This document shows positions 45,890-53,504 of a stretch of 64,000 nt of DNA, one piece after another. A program made the position numbers and the translations under genes. Below the pieces are notes generated by a model. It saw only the letters and a list, made by a program, of their open reading frames with translations. It ran no database searches and was not told the origin of the DNA. The stretch is from CAVXFL01 sp963761015 (GTDB lineage Bacteria > Pseudomonadota > Alphaproteobacteria > Acetobacterales > Acetobacteraceae). Positions within the stretch are counted from its first letter, which is position 1; each line of letters opens with the position of its first letter. Location: the NCBI GenBank assembly GCA_963761015.1, contig CAVXFL010000018.1, forward strand, positions 59,194 through 123,193, in the 5' to 3' direction.

Positions 45890-47065
45890 TCAGCGCGCTG
45901 CCCCGAACAGCCGTTCGGACGCGATCCGCGCGCCTTCGGCCAGCGCGGCGAGCTTGGCCCAGACCACGTCCTCGGCGACGCGGCCCATGCCGGCGGACGT
46001 GTCGAACCCGCAATCCGTGCCGGCGATCACCCGCGCGGGATCGCCCACCGCCCGGGCGACGCGCTCGATCCGCTCCGCCACCACTTCCGGGTGTTCGACG
46101 AAATTGGTCAGCGGATCGACCACGCCGGCGACCACGACCTGATCGGGCGCGAGCGGCGTTTCGGCCAGGCAGCGGATTTCGTGCGCGTGGCGTGGATTGG
46201 CGAACGGCAGCACCAGCGCGCCGACGCGCGCTTGGCGCAGGATGGGCAGAATGTCGGCCAGCGGCACGTCGCAATCGTGCGGCGCCTCGTAATTGCCCCA
46301 GCAGACGTGCAGCCGCACCCGCTCGCGCGGAATGCCAACCAGGGCATCGTTGATCGTCGCCACCACCTTTTCCGCGAACGCCAGGAAATCGCCGAGCGGC
46401 CGATCCTGGAACGACACGTGGCGCTCCAGCGCCAGATCGGGCGAATCGAGCTGCAGCAGAAACCCCTCGCGCGCGATCGCCGCGTATTCCAGGCGCAACG
46501 CCGCGCCGAGCGCCGCGAAATACGCGTCCTCGGTCGCGTAATGCTCGTTGCGCATGGCGGCCGCGATGATGCCGGGCGAGGGCGCGGTGAAAAACGCCTC
46601 CACGAAGCCGCCCTCGGTCTCCGCCAACGCGCGGCGAAACTCCGCCAGTTCCGCGCGGACCGGCGCCTCGTCGTAGCGGATCTCGCCGATCACCTTCGGC
46701 GGCGCGAAATTGCCGACCGCCGGCTTGCCCGCCACCCGCGCCTCGAACGCGCGCTTGAATTCGGGATAGCGCTCGATGTCGGCGCGCGGCCAGCGCCGCC
46801 AACTGCCGCCGATGCCGCTCATGCGGCGCCGCACATGCAGGAAGAACGCCTCGCGCTGCTGCTCGCCGTCGTTGCCGATATCGATGCCGGCGTCGATCTG
46901 CCGCGCGATCACCGCGCGCAGCGCCGCTCGAACGGCGTCGGCAAGTTGCGCGTGGTCCACCTCCTCGCCGCGCGCCAGCCGCACATAAAGCGCCGTGAGT
47001 TCCGCCGGCCGCGGCAGGCTTCCGGTGTGCGTCGTCAGGATGCGCCGTTCGCTGCGCTGCATCAA
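45890..47065 (-). CDS. MetE C-terminal-like methyltransferase family protein
   Basis: A 391-residue protein of the cobalamin-independent methionine synthase C-terminal (UROD/MetE-like) fold. The start RRILTTHTGSLPRP is typical, and the zinc-binding His/Cys/Cys can be seen in RVRLHVCWGNYEAPHDCD and VIAGTDCGFDTSAGMGR. It lacks the MetE N-terminal domain, so it is one of the short paralogues that transfer a methyl group from a small donor to a thiol, not a full methionine synthase. The VOC protein gene stops just before its start. The substrate is not known. Confidence 0.78.
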   Translation of the reverse strand: MMQRSERRILTTHTGSLPRPAELTALYVRLARGEEVDHAQLADAVRAALRAVIARQIDAGIDIGNDGEQQREAFFLHVRRRMSGIGGSWRRWPRADIERYPEFKRAFEARVAGKPAVGNFAPPKVIGEIRYDEAPVRAELAEFRRALAETEGGFVEAFFTAPSPGIIAAAMRNEHYATEDAYFAALGAALRLEYAAIAREGFLLQLDSPDLALERHVSFQDRPLGDFLAFAEKVVATINDALVGIPRERVRLHVCWGNYEAPHDCDVPLADILPILRQARVGALVLPFANPRHAHEIRCLAETPLAPDQVVVAGVVDPLTNFVEHPEVVAERIERVARAVGDPARVIAGTDCGFDTSAGMGRVAEDVVWAKLAALAEGARIASERLFGAAR

Positions 47066-47066
47066 A

Positions 47067-47552
47067 TTAAGCCGCCAGCTTGCCCTTCTCCCAGTCGTCG
47101 AGGATGCTTCGCGCGCTGTTGCGCGCCGGGTCCATGGCTTCGTCGTGGCCGGGTTTCTTGGCGGTCAGCTCGATCACGTAGCCGTTCGGATCGCGGAAGT
47201 AGATCGAATGGATGAAGCCGTGGTCGGAGATGCCGCGCACCTCGCGCCCGTCCGCGCTGGCCTTCTCCAAGAACCGCATCAGCGCGTCGCTTTCGACCTC
47301 CAGCGCGATGTGCAGGTCGAAGTCGTGCTGGTCCTTGAACTCGAACGGCCGGTCGGGCGCCTCGAAGAACGCCAGATAGGAGCCGTCGCCGAGCCGGTAG
47401 AACGTGTGCAGCACGTCCGTTTGCCGTCCGGTCATCGACTCCCTGATGCGCAGCGCCCCGGCCAGCGGCAGGCCGAGGAAGCCCTCGTAAAACCGCCGCG
47501 TCTCTTCCGAATCGCGGCAGCGATAGGCGTTGTGATGCAGGCCCTTGATCAT
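47067..47552 (-). CDS. VOC-family (glyoxalase/dioxygenase-like) protein
   Basis: A 161-residue metal-dependent protein of the vicinal-oxygen-chelate superfamily. It starts MIKGLHHNAYRCRDSEETRRFYEGF with a His ligand and shows YFRDPNGYVIELTAKK with the late Glu ligand, typical of two beta-alpha-beta-beta-beta units. The family includes glyoxalase I and ring-cleavage dioxygenases; the exact reaction is unknown. It is transcribed with, and ends one base before, the MetE-like gene, and lies downstream of a GST gene; together they may handle an activated or electrophilic small molecule. Confidence 0.78.
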   Translation of the reverse strand: MIKGLHHNAYRCRDSEETRRFYEGFLGLPLAGALRIRESMTGRQTDVLHTFYRLGDGSYLAFFEAPDRPFEFKDQHDFDLHIALEVESDALMRFLEKASADGREVRGISDHGFIHSIYFRDPNGYVIELTAKKPGHDEAMDPARNSARSILDDWEKGKLAA

Positions 47553-47587
47553 GCAATGCTCCTTTCCCCCGCGCTGACGCCGGCGCG

Positions 47588-48262
47588 TCAGGTGAGAGCG
47601 ACGAACTGCTTGTCCTTCAGCGACGCCGCGAAGCCACGCGCGACCTCGTAGGTCTTCTCGAACCCCGGCCGGGCCGTCATCGTCTCCAGCCAGCGCGCGA
47701 TATTCGGGTAGCTGGCGAAATTGCAGCCGATCAGCTCGCCGGACTGGATGATCGCGACGGCAAAATAATCGGCGATGGTGATCTCGTTGCCGCACAGATA
47801 CGGCTTGTCGCCGATGATGCGGTCGTTGAGGATCTGCATCCAGTTCGTCGACTTCTCCTTGCCCCAGGCGATCGTCGCCTGGTGCGCCTCGTCGGACGGC
47901 CGCTTGTGATGCGGGAAGACCTGCGGATAGATCAGGTTGTAGCCGTAATCCCGGTACAAGTTCGAATTGAACCAGTCCATCGCCTCGTTCACCCGCGCTC
48001 GCTCCCGTAAGTCCTTCGGGTAGGCGGGGGAGTCGAATTTGTCAGCCAGATATTTCAGGATGGCCGAGCTTTCGGTAAGCAGGAACCCGTCGTCGTCGAG
48101 CACCGGCACCATCTTGTTGGGATTTATCGCGGCGAACGGGTCGCGCAGATGCTCGCCGCTGAACAGGTCGACGACTTCGAACTCGACCGGCAAGTTGTTT
48201 TCCGTGACGAACAGCGTGACGGCGCGGCTCGTGGTCGAAGCCGGATGCATGTAGAGCTTCAT
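47588..48262 (-). CDS. Glutathione S-transferase
   Basis: A cytoplasmic GST of 224 residues. The N-terminal thioredoxin-like domain starts MKLYMHPASTTSRAVTLFV with a Ser (STTSR) in the catalytic position, and has the cis-Pro motif MVPVLDDDGFLLTESSAIL for glutathione binding. The C-terminal helical domain includes GNEITIADYFAVAII with the conserved Asp. It is 35 bases upstream of the VOC gene. Subclass (theta- or beta-like) was not assigned. Confidence 0.88.
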   Translation of the reverse strand: MKLYMHPASTTSRAVTLFVTENNLPVEFEVVDLFSGEHLRDPFAAINPNKMVPVLDDDGFLLTESSAILKYLADKFDSPAYPKDLRERARVNEAMDWFNSNLYRDYGYNLIYPQVFPHHKRPSDEAHQATIAWGKEKSTNWMQILNDRIIGDKPYLCGNEITIADYFAVAIIQSGELIGCNFASYPNIARWLETMTARPGFEKTYEVARGFAASLKDKQFVALT

Positions 48263-48387
48263 CGTTTCCCCCCTGTCGCCATGCCGCCCCGCCGCCGGGC
48301 CGAGCCGATGTCATCCCGGTCTCGATAGCACATTCCGGGCGCCGGCAACGACTTTCCGCCGGAAACGACCGTATTCGAACGAGCCGC

Positions 48388-48942
48388 CTAGATCCGCTCG
48401 CTCAGCGCGATGGCGGCGCGGCAGCCGGCCTTGATCGCGGCGGCGAGCAGCCGATAGCCCGGCGCCTGCTCCGCCTCGTTCGCGAGCGCGGTGTCACGGT
48501 GTTCCAGCTCGTCGCGGCGGAACTCCTCGATCGTGTCGCGCAGCGGGGCTTCATCGTCGCCGAGCCGGGCGGCTTGGCGGGCGTAATGCGCGTCGATCAC
48601 CTCCTCCACGGCAACGGTGCAGGCCATGGCGGCGCGGCGGCCGAGCGCGGCGGTGGCAGCGCCGAGCGCGAATCCCGCGACATGCCAGAACGGCAGCAGC
48701 GCGGTCGGCCGCACCCGCCGTTCCCCAATCAGCCGCGCGAAGCTCTCCAGATGCCGCTGTTCCTGCTCCGCCATCTCGCGCAGCAGCTCGGCCTTGTCGC
48801 TGTTGCCGAGCACCGCGAGTTGGCCGGCGTAGATGCGCGCCGCGCCGTATTCGCCCGCGTGATCCACCCGGATCATGCGCGCCACCATCCGTTGCGGCAT
48901 CGGGTCGCCGGGAAGCCAGCGATCGGTGGTGGAGTTGGTCAT
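48388..48942 (-). CDS. coq7: Demethoxyubiquinone hydroxylase Coq7
   Basis: A di-iron monooxygenase of ubiquinone synthesis, 184 residues. The iron-binding Glu/ExxH pairs are in MIRVDHAGEYGAARIYAG, MAEQEQRHLESFARL, VEEVIDAHYARQ and FRRDELEHRDTAL. It is the last ring hydroxylation step before the final methylation in the pathway. The ATG at 48942 overlaps the dsbB stop (ATGA), so the two are coupled. UbiF is the alternative enzyme for this step in other bacteria. Confidence 0.92.
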   Translation of the reverse strand: MTNSTTDRWLPGDPMPQRMVARMIRVDHAGEYGAARIYAGQLAVLGNSDKAELLREMAEQEQRHLESFARLIGERRVRPTALLPFWHVAGFALGAATAALGRRAAMACTVAVEEVIDAHYARQAARLGDDEAPLRDTIEEFRRDELEHRDTALANEAEQAPGYRLLAAAIKAGCRAAIALSERI

Positions 48943-49439
48943 CGGCGGCGTCCTCGGCTGCGCCAGAGAAACACGGCCAAGCCCCCGGCGAGCACGGCGG
49001 CGTAGATCAGGTTCATGGCAGCCATGGAAAGCGGAAAACCAGGAATAAGGTAGGTCGGCGCGTCGCAGGGTTTGCCCGGCCGGGCCGGCATCTGCGCCAG
49101 CAGCCCGGCGGTCGTCCGGGCGGTCAGATGCGGCGCGGCGCATTCGGACAGCGGGCTCGGCCAGGCGTGCTGCTCGACCCCGACATGCACGGCCGCGAGC
49201 GCCACGTCGGCCAGCACCACCAGGACCAGAAGCCCGAGAACCCAACGCGCCGGCCGCAGCGGCAGCAGGAAGGCGACGAAGCCGAGCGCGATGGCGATCC
49301 GGTACGGCCAGCGCTCCAACAGGCAGAGCGCGCAGGGCACCAGCCCGGCCCAGTGCTCCGAGCCGACGGCGGCGGCGAGCGCCACCCCCGCCGCCAGCGC
49401 CGCGAACAGGGCGACGGAACGGGTGGAAGTCCGCGACAT
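48939..49439 (-). CDS. DsbB-type disulfide bond formation protein
   Basis: An inner-membrane protein of 166 residues that reoxidises DsbA and passes electrons to ubiquinone. Four helices are visible; the first Cys pair is in VPCALCLLERWPYRIA (CxxC, the DsbB signature), and the second pair is formed by the Cys residues in LSECAAPHL and GKPCDAPTYL. The ATG at 49439 is chosen as upstream residues are not hydrophobic. It is fused by overlap to coq7, whose product makes the quinone that DsbB uses. Confidence 0.88.
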   Translation of the reverse strand: MSRTSTRSVALFAALAAGVALAAAVGSEHWAGLVPCALCLLERWPYRIAIALGFVAFLLPLRPARWVLGLLVLVVLADVALAAVHVGVEQHAWPSPLSECAAPHLTARTTAGLLAQMPARPGKPCDAPTYLIPGFPLSMAAMNLIYAAVLAGGLAVFLWRSRGRRR

Positions 49440-49539
49440 CCGGCGGGTATGGCCGTGTTCGCCGCACCCGGCAAGCCGGCGCGGATTGCCGCTTCCGGTC
49501 GCCCGGCCTAGCGTTGCGCCGACAGCGAAGGGGGAAACC

Positions 49540-50163
49540 ATGCTGCGACTGTGGGGCCGCGCCAATTCCAGCAACGTGATGAAGGTGATCTGGCTGCTCG
49601 AGGAGCTGAAGCTGCCCTATGAGCGGCTCGACGTCGGCGGTCCGTTCGGCAAGACCGACACGCCGGAATACCGCGCCATGAACCCGAACGGGCTGGTGCC
49701 GACCTTGCAGGACGACGGCTTCACCTTGTGGGAGAGCAACGCCATCCTGCGCTACATCTGTTCGGCCAACGCGCCCGAGACGCCGCTCTGGCCGCGGGAG
49801 GTGCGGGCGCGCGCCAATGTGGATCGCTGGATGGACTATCAGCAGACCGCGCTGAACGCGCCGCAGGGCGTCGCGTTCCTCGGTCTGGTGCGCACGCCGC
49901 CGGAGAAGCGGGACATGGCGGCGATCACCGCGGCGGCGAACCAGGTGGGCCGGATCTGGTCCATCCTGGACGCCGAGCTTGGGCACCACCACTACGTGGC
50001 CGGCGACCACCTCACGCTCGCCGACATGTGCTTCGGCCCGCACATCCACCGCTGGTTCTGCTTCCCGATCGAGCGACCGGACGCGCCGCATCTGCGCGCC
50101 TGGTACGAGCGCCTGCTGGCACTGCCGATCTACGCCAAGCACCTCGCCATTACGCCGACCTGA
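49540..50163 (+). CDS. Glutathione S-transferase-like protein
   Basis: A second GST-fold protein, 207 residues. The N-terminus MLRLWGRANSSNVMKVIWLL has Ser in the catalytic loop, and GLVPTLQDDGFTLWESNAIL carries the cis-Pro and glutathione-binding Glu-Ser. The C-terminal domain has GDHLTLADMCFGPHIHR. It is divergent from dsbB-coq7; the ATG at 49540 follows AAGGGGGA. Unrelated in position to the GST at 47588, and not close enough in sequence to be a recent duplicate. Confidence 0.86.
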   Translation: MLRLWGRANSSNVMKVIWLLEELKLPYERLDVGGPFGKTDTPEYRAMNPNGLVPTLQDDGFTLWESNAILRYICSANAPETPLWPREVRARANVDRWMDYQQTALNAPQGVAFLGLVRTPPEKRDMAAITAAANQVGRIWSILDAELGHHHYVAGDHLTLADMCFGPHIHRWFCFPIERPDAPHLRAWYERLLALPIYAKHLAITPT

Positions 50164-50224
50164 AGGCCGGCGTTGCGCCTGCCCGCCCTGTCGAGACCTT
50201 GATCCGCCGCGAACCCGCACCCGC

Positions 50225-50662
50225 CTACCACGGACGGCGCAGCGGGTCCTTGCCGGGTTCCAGCGGGCACGTATACGGCGTTTCCTTGCCGGCTTGGTCG
50301 AGCATGCGGAACGACCAGTTCCCGACGCGCTTATAGCGCCATCCCCGCCGCGATCCGTCCAGCATCGTCAGAATGCCGGAACCGTTGTCGTAGCGGTAAT
50401 GACCGCGATGCCCGTCGTAATCGGAATAGGTGGTCCCGTCGATCAGCCCGAACATCACGACCGGGGCGATCGTGATGCGAACGCCCATGCAACCCAGCGA
50501 TGAACGCACACAACCGGGCACATTCATCGCCGCGCGCGCCTCGTAACAGCCATACACGCCGCGCGGCGACCCGGCGGCGCGGGCAATAGCCGGAACGGCG
50601 GCGCCGGCTATCGCCAGCGCCGTCACCGCGATGAACGGACCGAGTTGCGGCCGCATTTCCAA
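50225..50662 (-). CDS. Hypothetical exported protein
   Basis: A 145-residue protein with a signal peptide (MEMRPQLGPFIAVTALAIAG, cleavage near ARAAG). The mature part has about five cysteines (VYGCYEARAAMNVPGC, SSLGCMGVR, YTCPLEPG) and beta-type sequence rich in Tyr and Gly (HRGHYRYDNGSGIL). I do not recognise the family. Disulfide bonds are likely given DsbA/DsbB. It is seven bases downstream of the secreted ABM protein and may share its transcript. Confidence 0.6.
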   Translation of the reverse strand: MEMRPQLGPFIAVTALAIAGAAVPAIARAAGSPRGVYGCYEARAAMNVPGCVRSSLGCMGVRITIAPVVMFGLIDGTTYSDYDGHRGHYRYDNGSGILTMLDGSRRGWRYKRVGNWSFRMLDQAGKETPYTCPLEPGKDPLRRPW

Positions 50663-50669
50663 ACGATCC

Positions 50670-51113
50670 CTATCGGATGAACCCGGCGATTTCCGTCGTA
50701 TAGACCGGATTCAGCGGCGCGAGGGCCTTCTTGGCCTGTGCGTCCGGGGAGCCGTAGACCAGGAACACGACCTCCTTCTGCAACTGGCCCAGATCCTTGC
50801 CGTATTTCGACAGAACGTCCTTCACGTGCGCCGTAACCGCCGCCGAGTCGCCGTACAATTCCATGGAATCGAAAGTCTTCCCGTCCGGGCGCATGCTCCA
50901 TACGTAGGCCAAGGTACCCGGTTCTTGTTTGACAGTCGCGATGAGTTTCTGCGCCACTTGTTTGAACTGATCTGCCTTCCCCGGTAGCACTTCGCCTGTG
51001 TACAGTAGCATAATTTTGCCGCTGGCCGAACCTTGCTCCTGGTCGGCGGCCTGCGCGTATGCCGGAATCGCCAGCGCGCCAAGCGCCACTGAAAGCATCG
51101 CGAATTTGCGCAT
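50670..51113 (-). CDS. Exported ABM-like protein
   Basis: A 147-residue secreted protein: signal peptide MRKFAMLSVALGALAIPAYA, then an ABM-type domain (LYTGEVLPGKADQFKQVAQK, EPGTLAYVWSMRPDGKTF, DSAAVTAHVKDVLSK). The ABM fold is usually cytoplasmic, so export is less common. The start at 51113 is taken since GGAGGGAACGAGG lies directly upstream; an ATG at 51131 would add six residues within that site. The gene is downstream of the MHS-type transporter with 45 bases between. Confidence 0.75.
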   Translation of the reverse strand: MRKFAMLSVALGALAIPAYAQAADQEQGSASGKIMLLYTGEVLPGKADQFKQVAQKLIATVKQEPGTLAYVWSMRPDGKTFDSMELYGDSAAVTAHVKDVLSKYGKDLGQLQKEVVFLVYGSPDAQAKKALAPLNPVYTTEIAGFIR

Positions 51114-51157
51114 CCTCGTTCCCTCCATCAATTGATCCTGATTACGCAGTCCCCTGC

Positions 51158-52522
51158 TTACGCAGTCCGTGCAATGGCGGCGGTGTTTTCCTCCTCCGCT
51201 ATCAGATTATCCGCGCCGATATCGCCGCGCACCGTTTCCGGCCCCCACCATACCGATACGGCGGTGATCACCGACAACACGATCACGTAACACGCCACGC
51301 CCCAGGGCGCGCCGTGCAGCCAGGCCACCAGCAGCGCCGAGAGAAACGGCGCCGGGCCGCCGGCCAGGATCGAGCCCAGTTCGCGCGCGAAGGCGAACCC
51401 GGAGTAGCGCAGCCGCGGCCCGAACAGCTCGGCGAAATACGCCGCCTGCGGACCGAACATCGCGCCGCCGCCGAGGCCCATGATCAGCACGAAAGCGAGC
51501 GCGATCAGTCCCGGATCTCGTGTGCCCAGCAACAGAAAAAACGGAAACGCGAACACCGCCGAGAACACCGCGCCGCCCATGTAGACCGGACGCCGGCCGA
51601 CATAATCCGACAGCCAAGCGAAAAACACCACCGTCGCCAACTCCGCGACGGTGCCGAGCATGATGCCGTTAAGGGCGACGCTCTTGGGCAAATTCAGCGT
51701 GTGCGTGACGTAACTCAGCCCGAAGACCGGAAACAGATAGCCCAGCCCGTTCTCGGCCAGGCGGGAGCCGATCACGACCAGAAAACTCTTCGGATGATGG
51801 CGCATCGCGTGCCACACCGGGGCCTTCAACGCTGGGCGCGCGCGCTTCGCCGCGACGAACACCGGCGTCTCGGCGATGCGGAAGCGGATGAACAGCCCGG
51901 CCGCCACCAGCACGAGGCTGAGCAGGAAGGGGATGCGCCAACCCCAGGCGAGGAACTGATCCTTCGACAGCCGCGACACCAGCGCGAACACGCCGATGGC
52001 GAGCAGATTGCCGACCACCACGCCGAGCGGCGCCCAGCTTCCGAACAGGCCGCGGCGGGCCGGCGGCGCGTATTCCACCGCAAGGATCACCGCGCCGCCG
52101 TATTCCGCGCCCGCGCCAAATCCCTGGACCAGCCGCATGAGCACGAGCAGCGCCGGCGCCCACCAGCCGATCGTGGCGTAGGAGGGTAGGCAGCCGATCA
52201 GGAACGTGCCGATGCCAACCAGCAGCAAGGTCGCGACCAGCACCGGCTGGCGTCCCCGGCGATCACCGATATGGCCGAAGAACAGCCCACCGAACGGGCG
52301 CGCGATGAAGCCTACCCCGAAGCTCGCGAAAGCGGCCAAGGTGCCCACCGTCGGGTCGAACTTCGGGAAGAACAGCTGGTTGAACACCAGCGCCGCAGCG
52401 GTACCGTAGATGAAGAAGTCGTACCACTCCAGCGCCGAGCCGATCGCCGCGGCGAAGGCGACCCGCCCCAGCCCATGCCGGACGGGCGCCGTCGGCGTGA
52501 CGGGCGCCGTTGCCCCGGACAT
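51158..52522 (-). CDS. MFS transporter, metabolite:H+ symporter (MHS) type
   Basis: A 12-helix inner-membrane importer of 454 residues. The MHS signature is seen in ALEWYDFFIYGTAAALVFNQ, GFIARPFGGLFFGHIGDRRGRQ (the loop 2-3 motif), and VQGFGAGAEYGGAVILAVEYAP. Members take up dicarboxylates, betaine, shikimate or related acids with protons. The substrate is not readable here; the PhyH-family oxygenase gene immediately upstream (5 bases) suggests that the two act on the same compound. Confidence 0.88.
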   Translation of the reverse strand: MSGATAPVTPTAPVRHGLGRVAFAAAIGSALEWYDFFIYGTAAALVFNQLFFPKFDPTVGTLAAFASFGVGFIARPFGGLFFGHIGDRRGRQPVLVATLLLVGIGTFLIGCLPSYATIGWWAPALLVLMRLVQGFGAGAEYGGAVILAVEYAPPARRGLFGSWAPLGVVVGNLLAIGVFALVSRLSKDQFLAWGWRIPFLLSLVLVAAGLFIRFRIAETPVFVAAKRARPALKAPVWHAMRHHPKSFLVVIGSRLAENGLGYLFPVFGLSYVTHTLNLPKSVALNGIMLGTVAELATVVFFAWLSDYVGRRPVYMGGAVFSAVFAFPFFLLLGTRDPGLIALAFVLIMGLGGGAMFGPQAAYFAELFGPRLRYSGFAFARELGSILAGGPAPFLSALLVAWLHGAPWGVACYVIVLSVITAVSVWWGPETVRGDIGADNLIAEEENTAAIARTA

Positions 52523-52527
52523 GGCGC

Positions 52528-53397
52528 TCAGGCCGCGACGCGCTGGAAATAGCGGCTTTTGGCGGAGGTCTGGTTCTCGTAGATCGAGCCCTGATTGGGC
52601 GCCGGGGGCAGCGGCATCCGCACCGGCACGCGCTCCAGCCGCGGCTGGATCGTGGGCGCGCCGGTCACGAGCCGTTCGTCGAACTCGGCCAGGTTGGCGA
52701 CGCCCATCAATGGCCAGGCGTCGGCAGCCGCGTATTCGTAAAGCAGCAAGGTGCGCGGCCGGTCCGACGTGTTCTGCGCCGAACCGTGCACCAAGCGCAC
52801 GTGGTGCAGGCTGATCGAGCCGGCCGGACCTTCGGTCGCAACCGCGCCGCCGAATTCGAGATCGCAGGCGCTCGGGTCCATGGCGCCGCAGAAGGCGCCG
52901 TCGCAATGGTGGTCGTAGACCGGGCCGCGATGCGTTCCCGGCAGCACCAGCATTGCCCCGTTCTCGTGCGTCGTGTCGTCCAGCATGACGCCGACCGCGA
53001 GCAGATCGTCGTTGGTGTGCGGGTAAAAGGCCCAGTCCTGGTGCCACTCCACCGGCGAGCCGTAGCGTGGCGCCTTCATGTTGATCTTCGAGCCGTGCAG
53101 CCGGATGCCGGGGCCGAGCAGTTTTTGCAGGATGGCAACGAGCTTGGGCGAGCGCGCGAATTCCCAGAACAGCGGGAAGTGCTTGTGCGGCGTCTTGATC
53201 CGGCGCACGCGCGGCGTCTCGGCGCTATGGTCGGGCTCCAGGTCGTAGACGTCGCTATGGCTGCTCACGCTGTGGGCGGCGGCGACGACCTCGGCGATCT
53301 TCTGCTTCGCCCTGGCCACTTCCGCCGCGTCGAGTACGTTCTCGACCACGAGCCAGCCGGTTTCGCGATAGGTTTCGACGTCCTTGTCCGAGATCAT
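52528..53397 (-). CDS. PhyH-family (phytanoyl-CoA dioxygenase) oxygenase
   Basis: A 2OG-Fe(II) dioxygenase of 289 residues. The iron ligands are in PVEWHQDWAFYPHTND (HxD) and HHVRLVHGSAQN (distal His), followed by an Arg at RPRTLLLYEY for 2-oxoglutarate. Members hydroxylate lipids, ectoine or small secondary metabolites. The gene leads straight into the MHS transporter gene, so import followed by hydroxylation of the same compound is likely. The ATG at 53397 (MISDKDVETYRETGW) gives the usual start. Confidence 0.85.
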   Translation of the reverse strand: MISDKDVETYRETGWLVVENVLDAAEVARAKQKIAEVVAAAHSVSSHSDVYDLEPDHSAETPRVRRIKTPHKHFPLFWEFARSPKLVAILQKLLGPGIRLHGSKINMKAPRYGSPVEWHQDWAFYPHTNDDLLAVGVMLDDTTHENGAMLVLPGTHRGPVYDHHCDGAFCGAMDPSACDLEFGGAVATEGPAGSISLHHVRLVHGSAQNTSDRPRTLLLYEYAAADAWPLMGVANLAEFDERLVTGAPTIQPRLERVPVRMPLPPAPNQGSIYENQTSAKSRYFQRVAA

Positions 53398-53504
53398 CCG
53401 CTCCCTCCAGGCAGCGCTGCCACGAATTCCAGGCAGCTCCGACATTACCGTTTGGTCAGGCTTCTACGCTCGCTCGGCGCTCTGGTCGAGCCCGCGTCGC
53501 GGCG

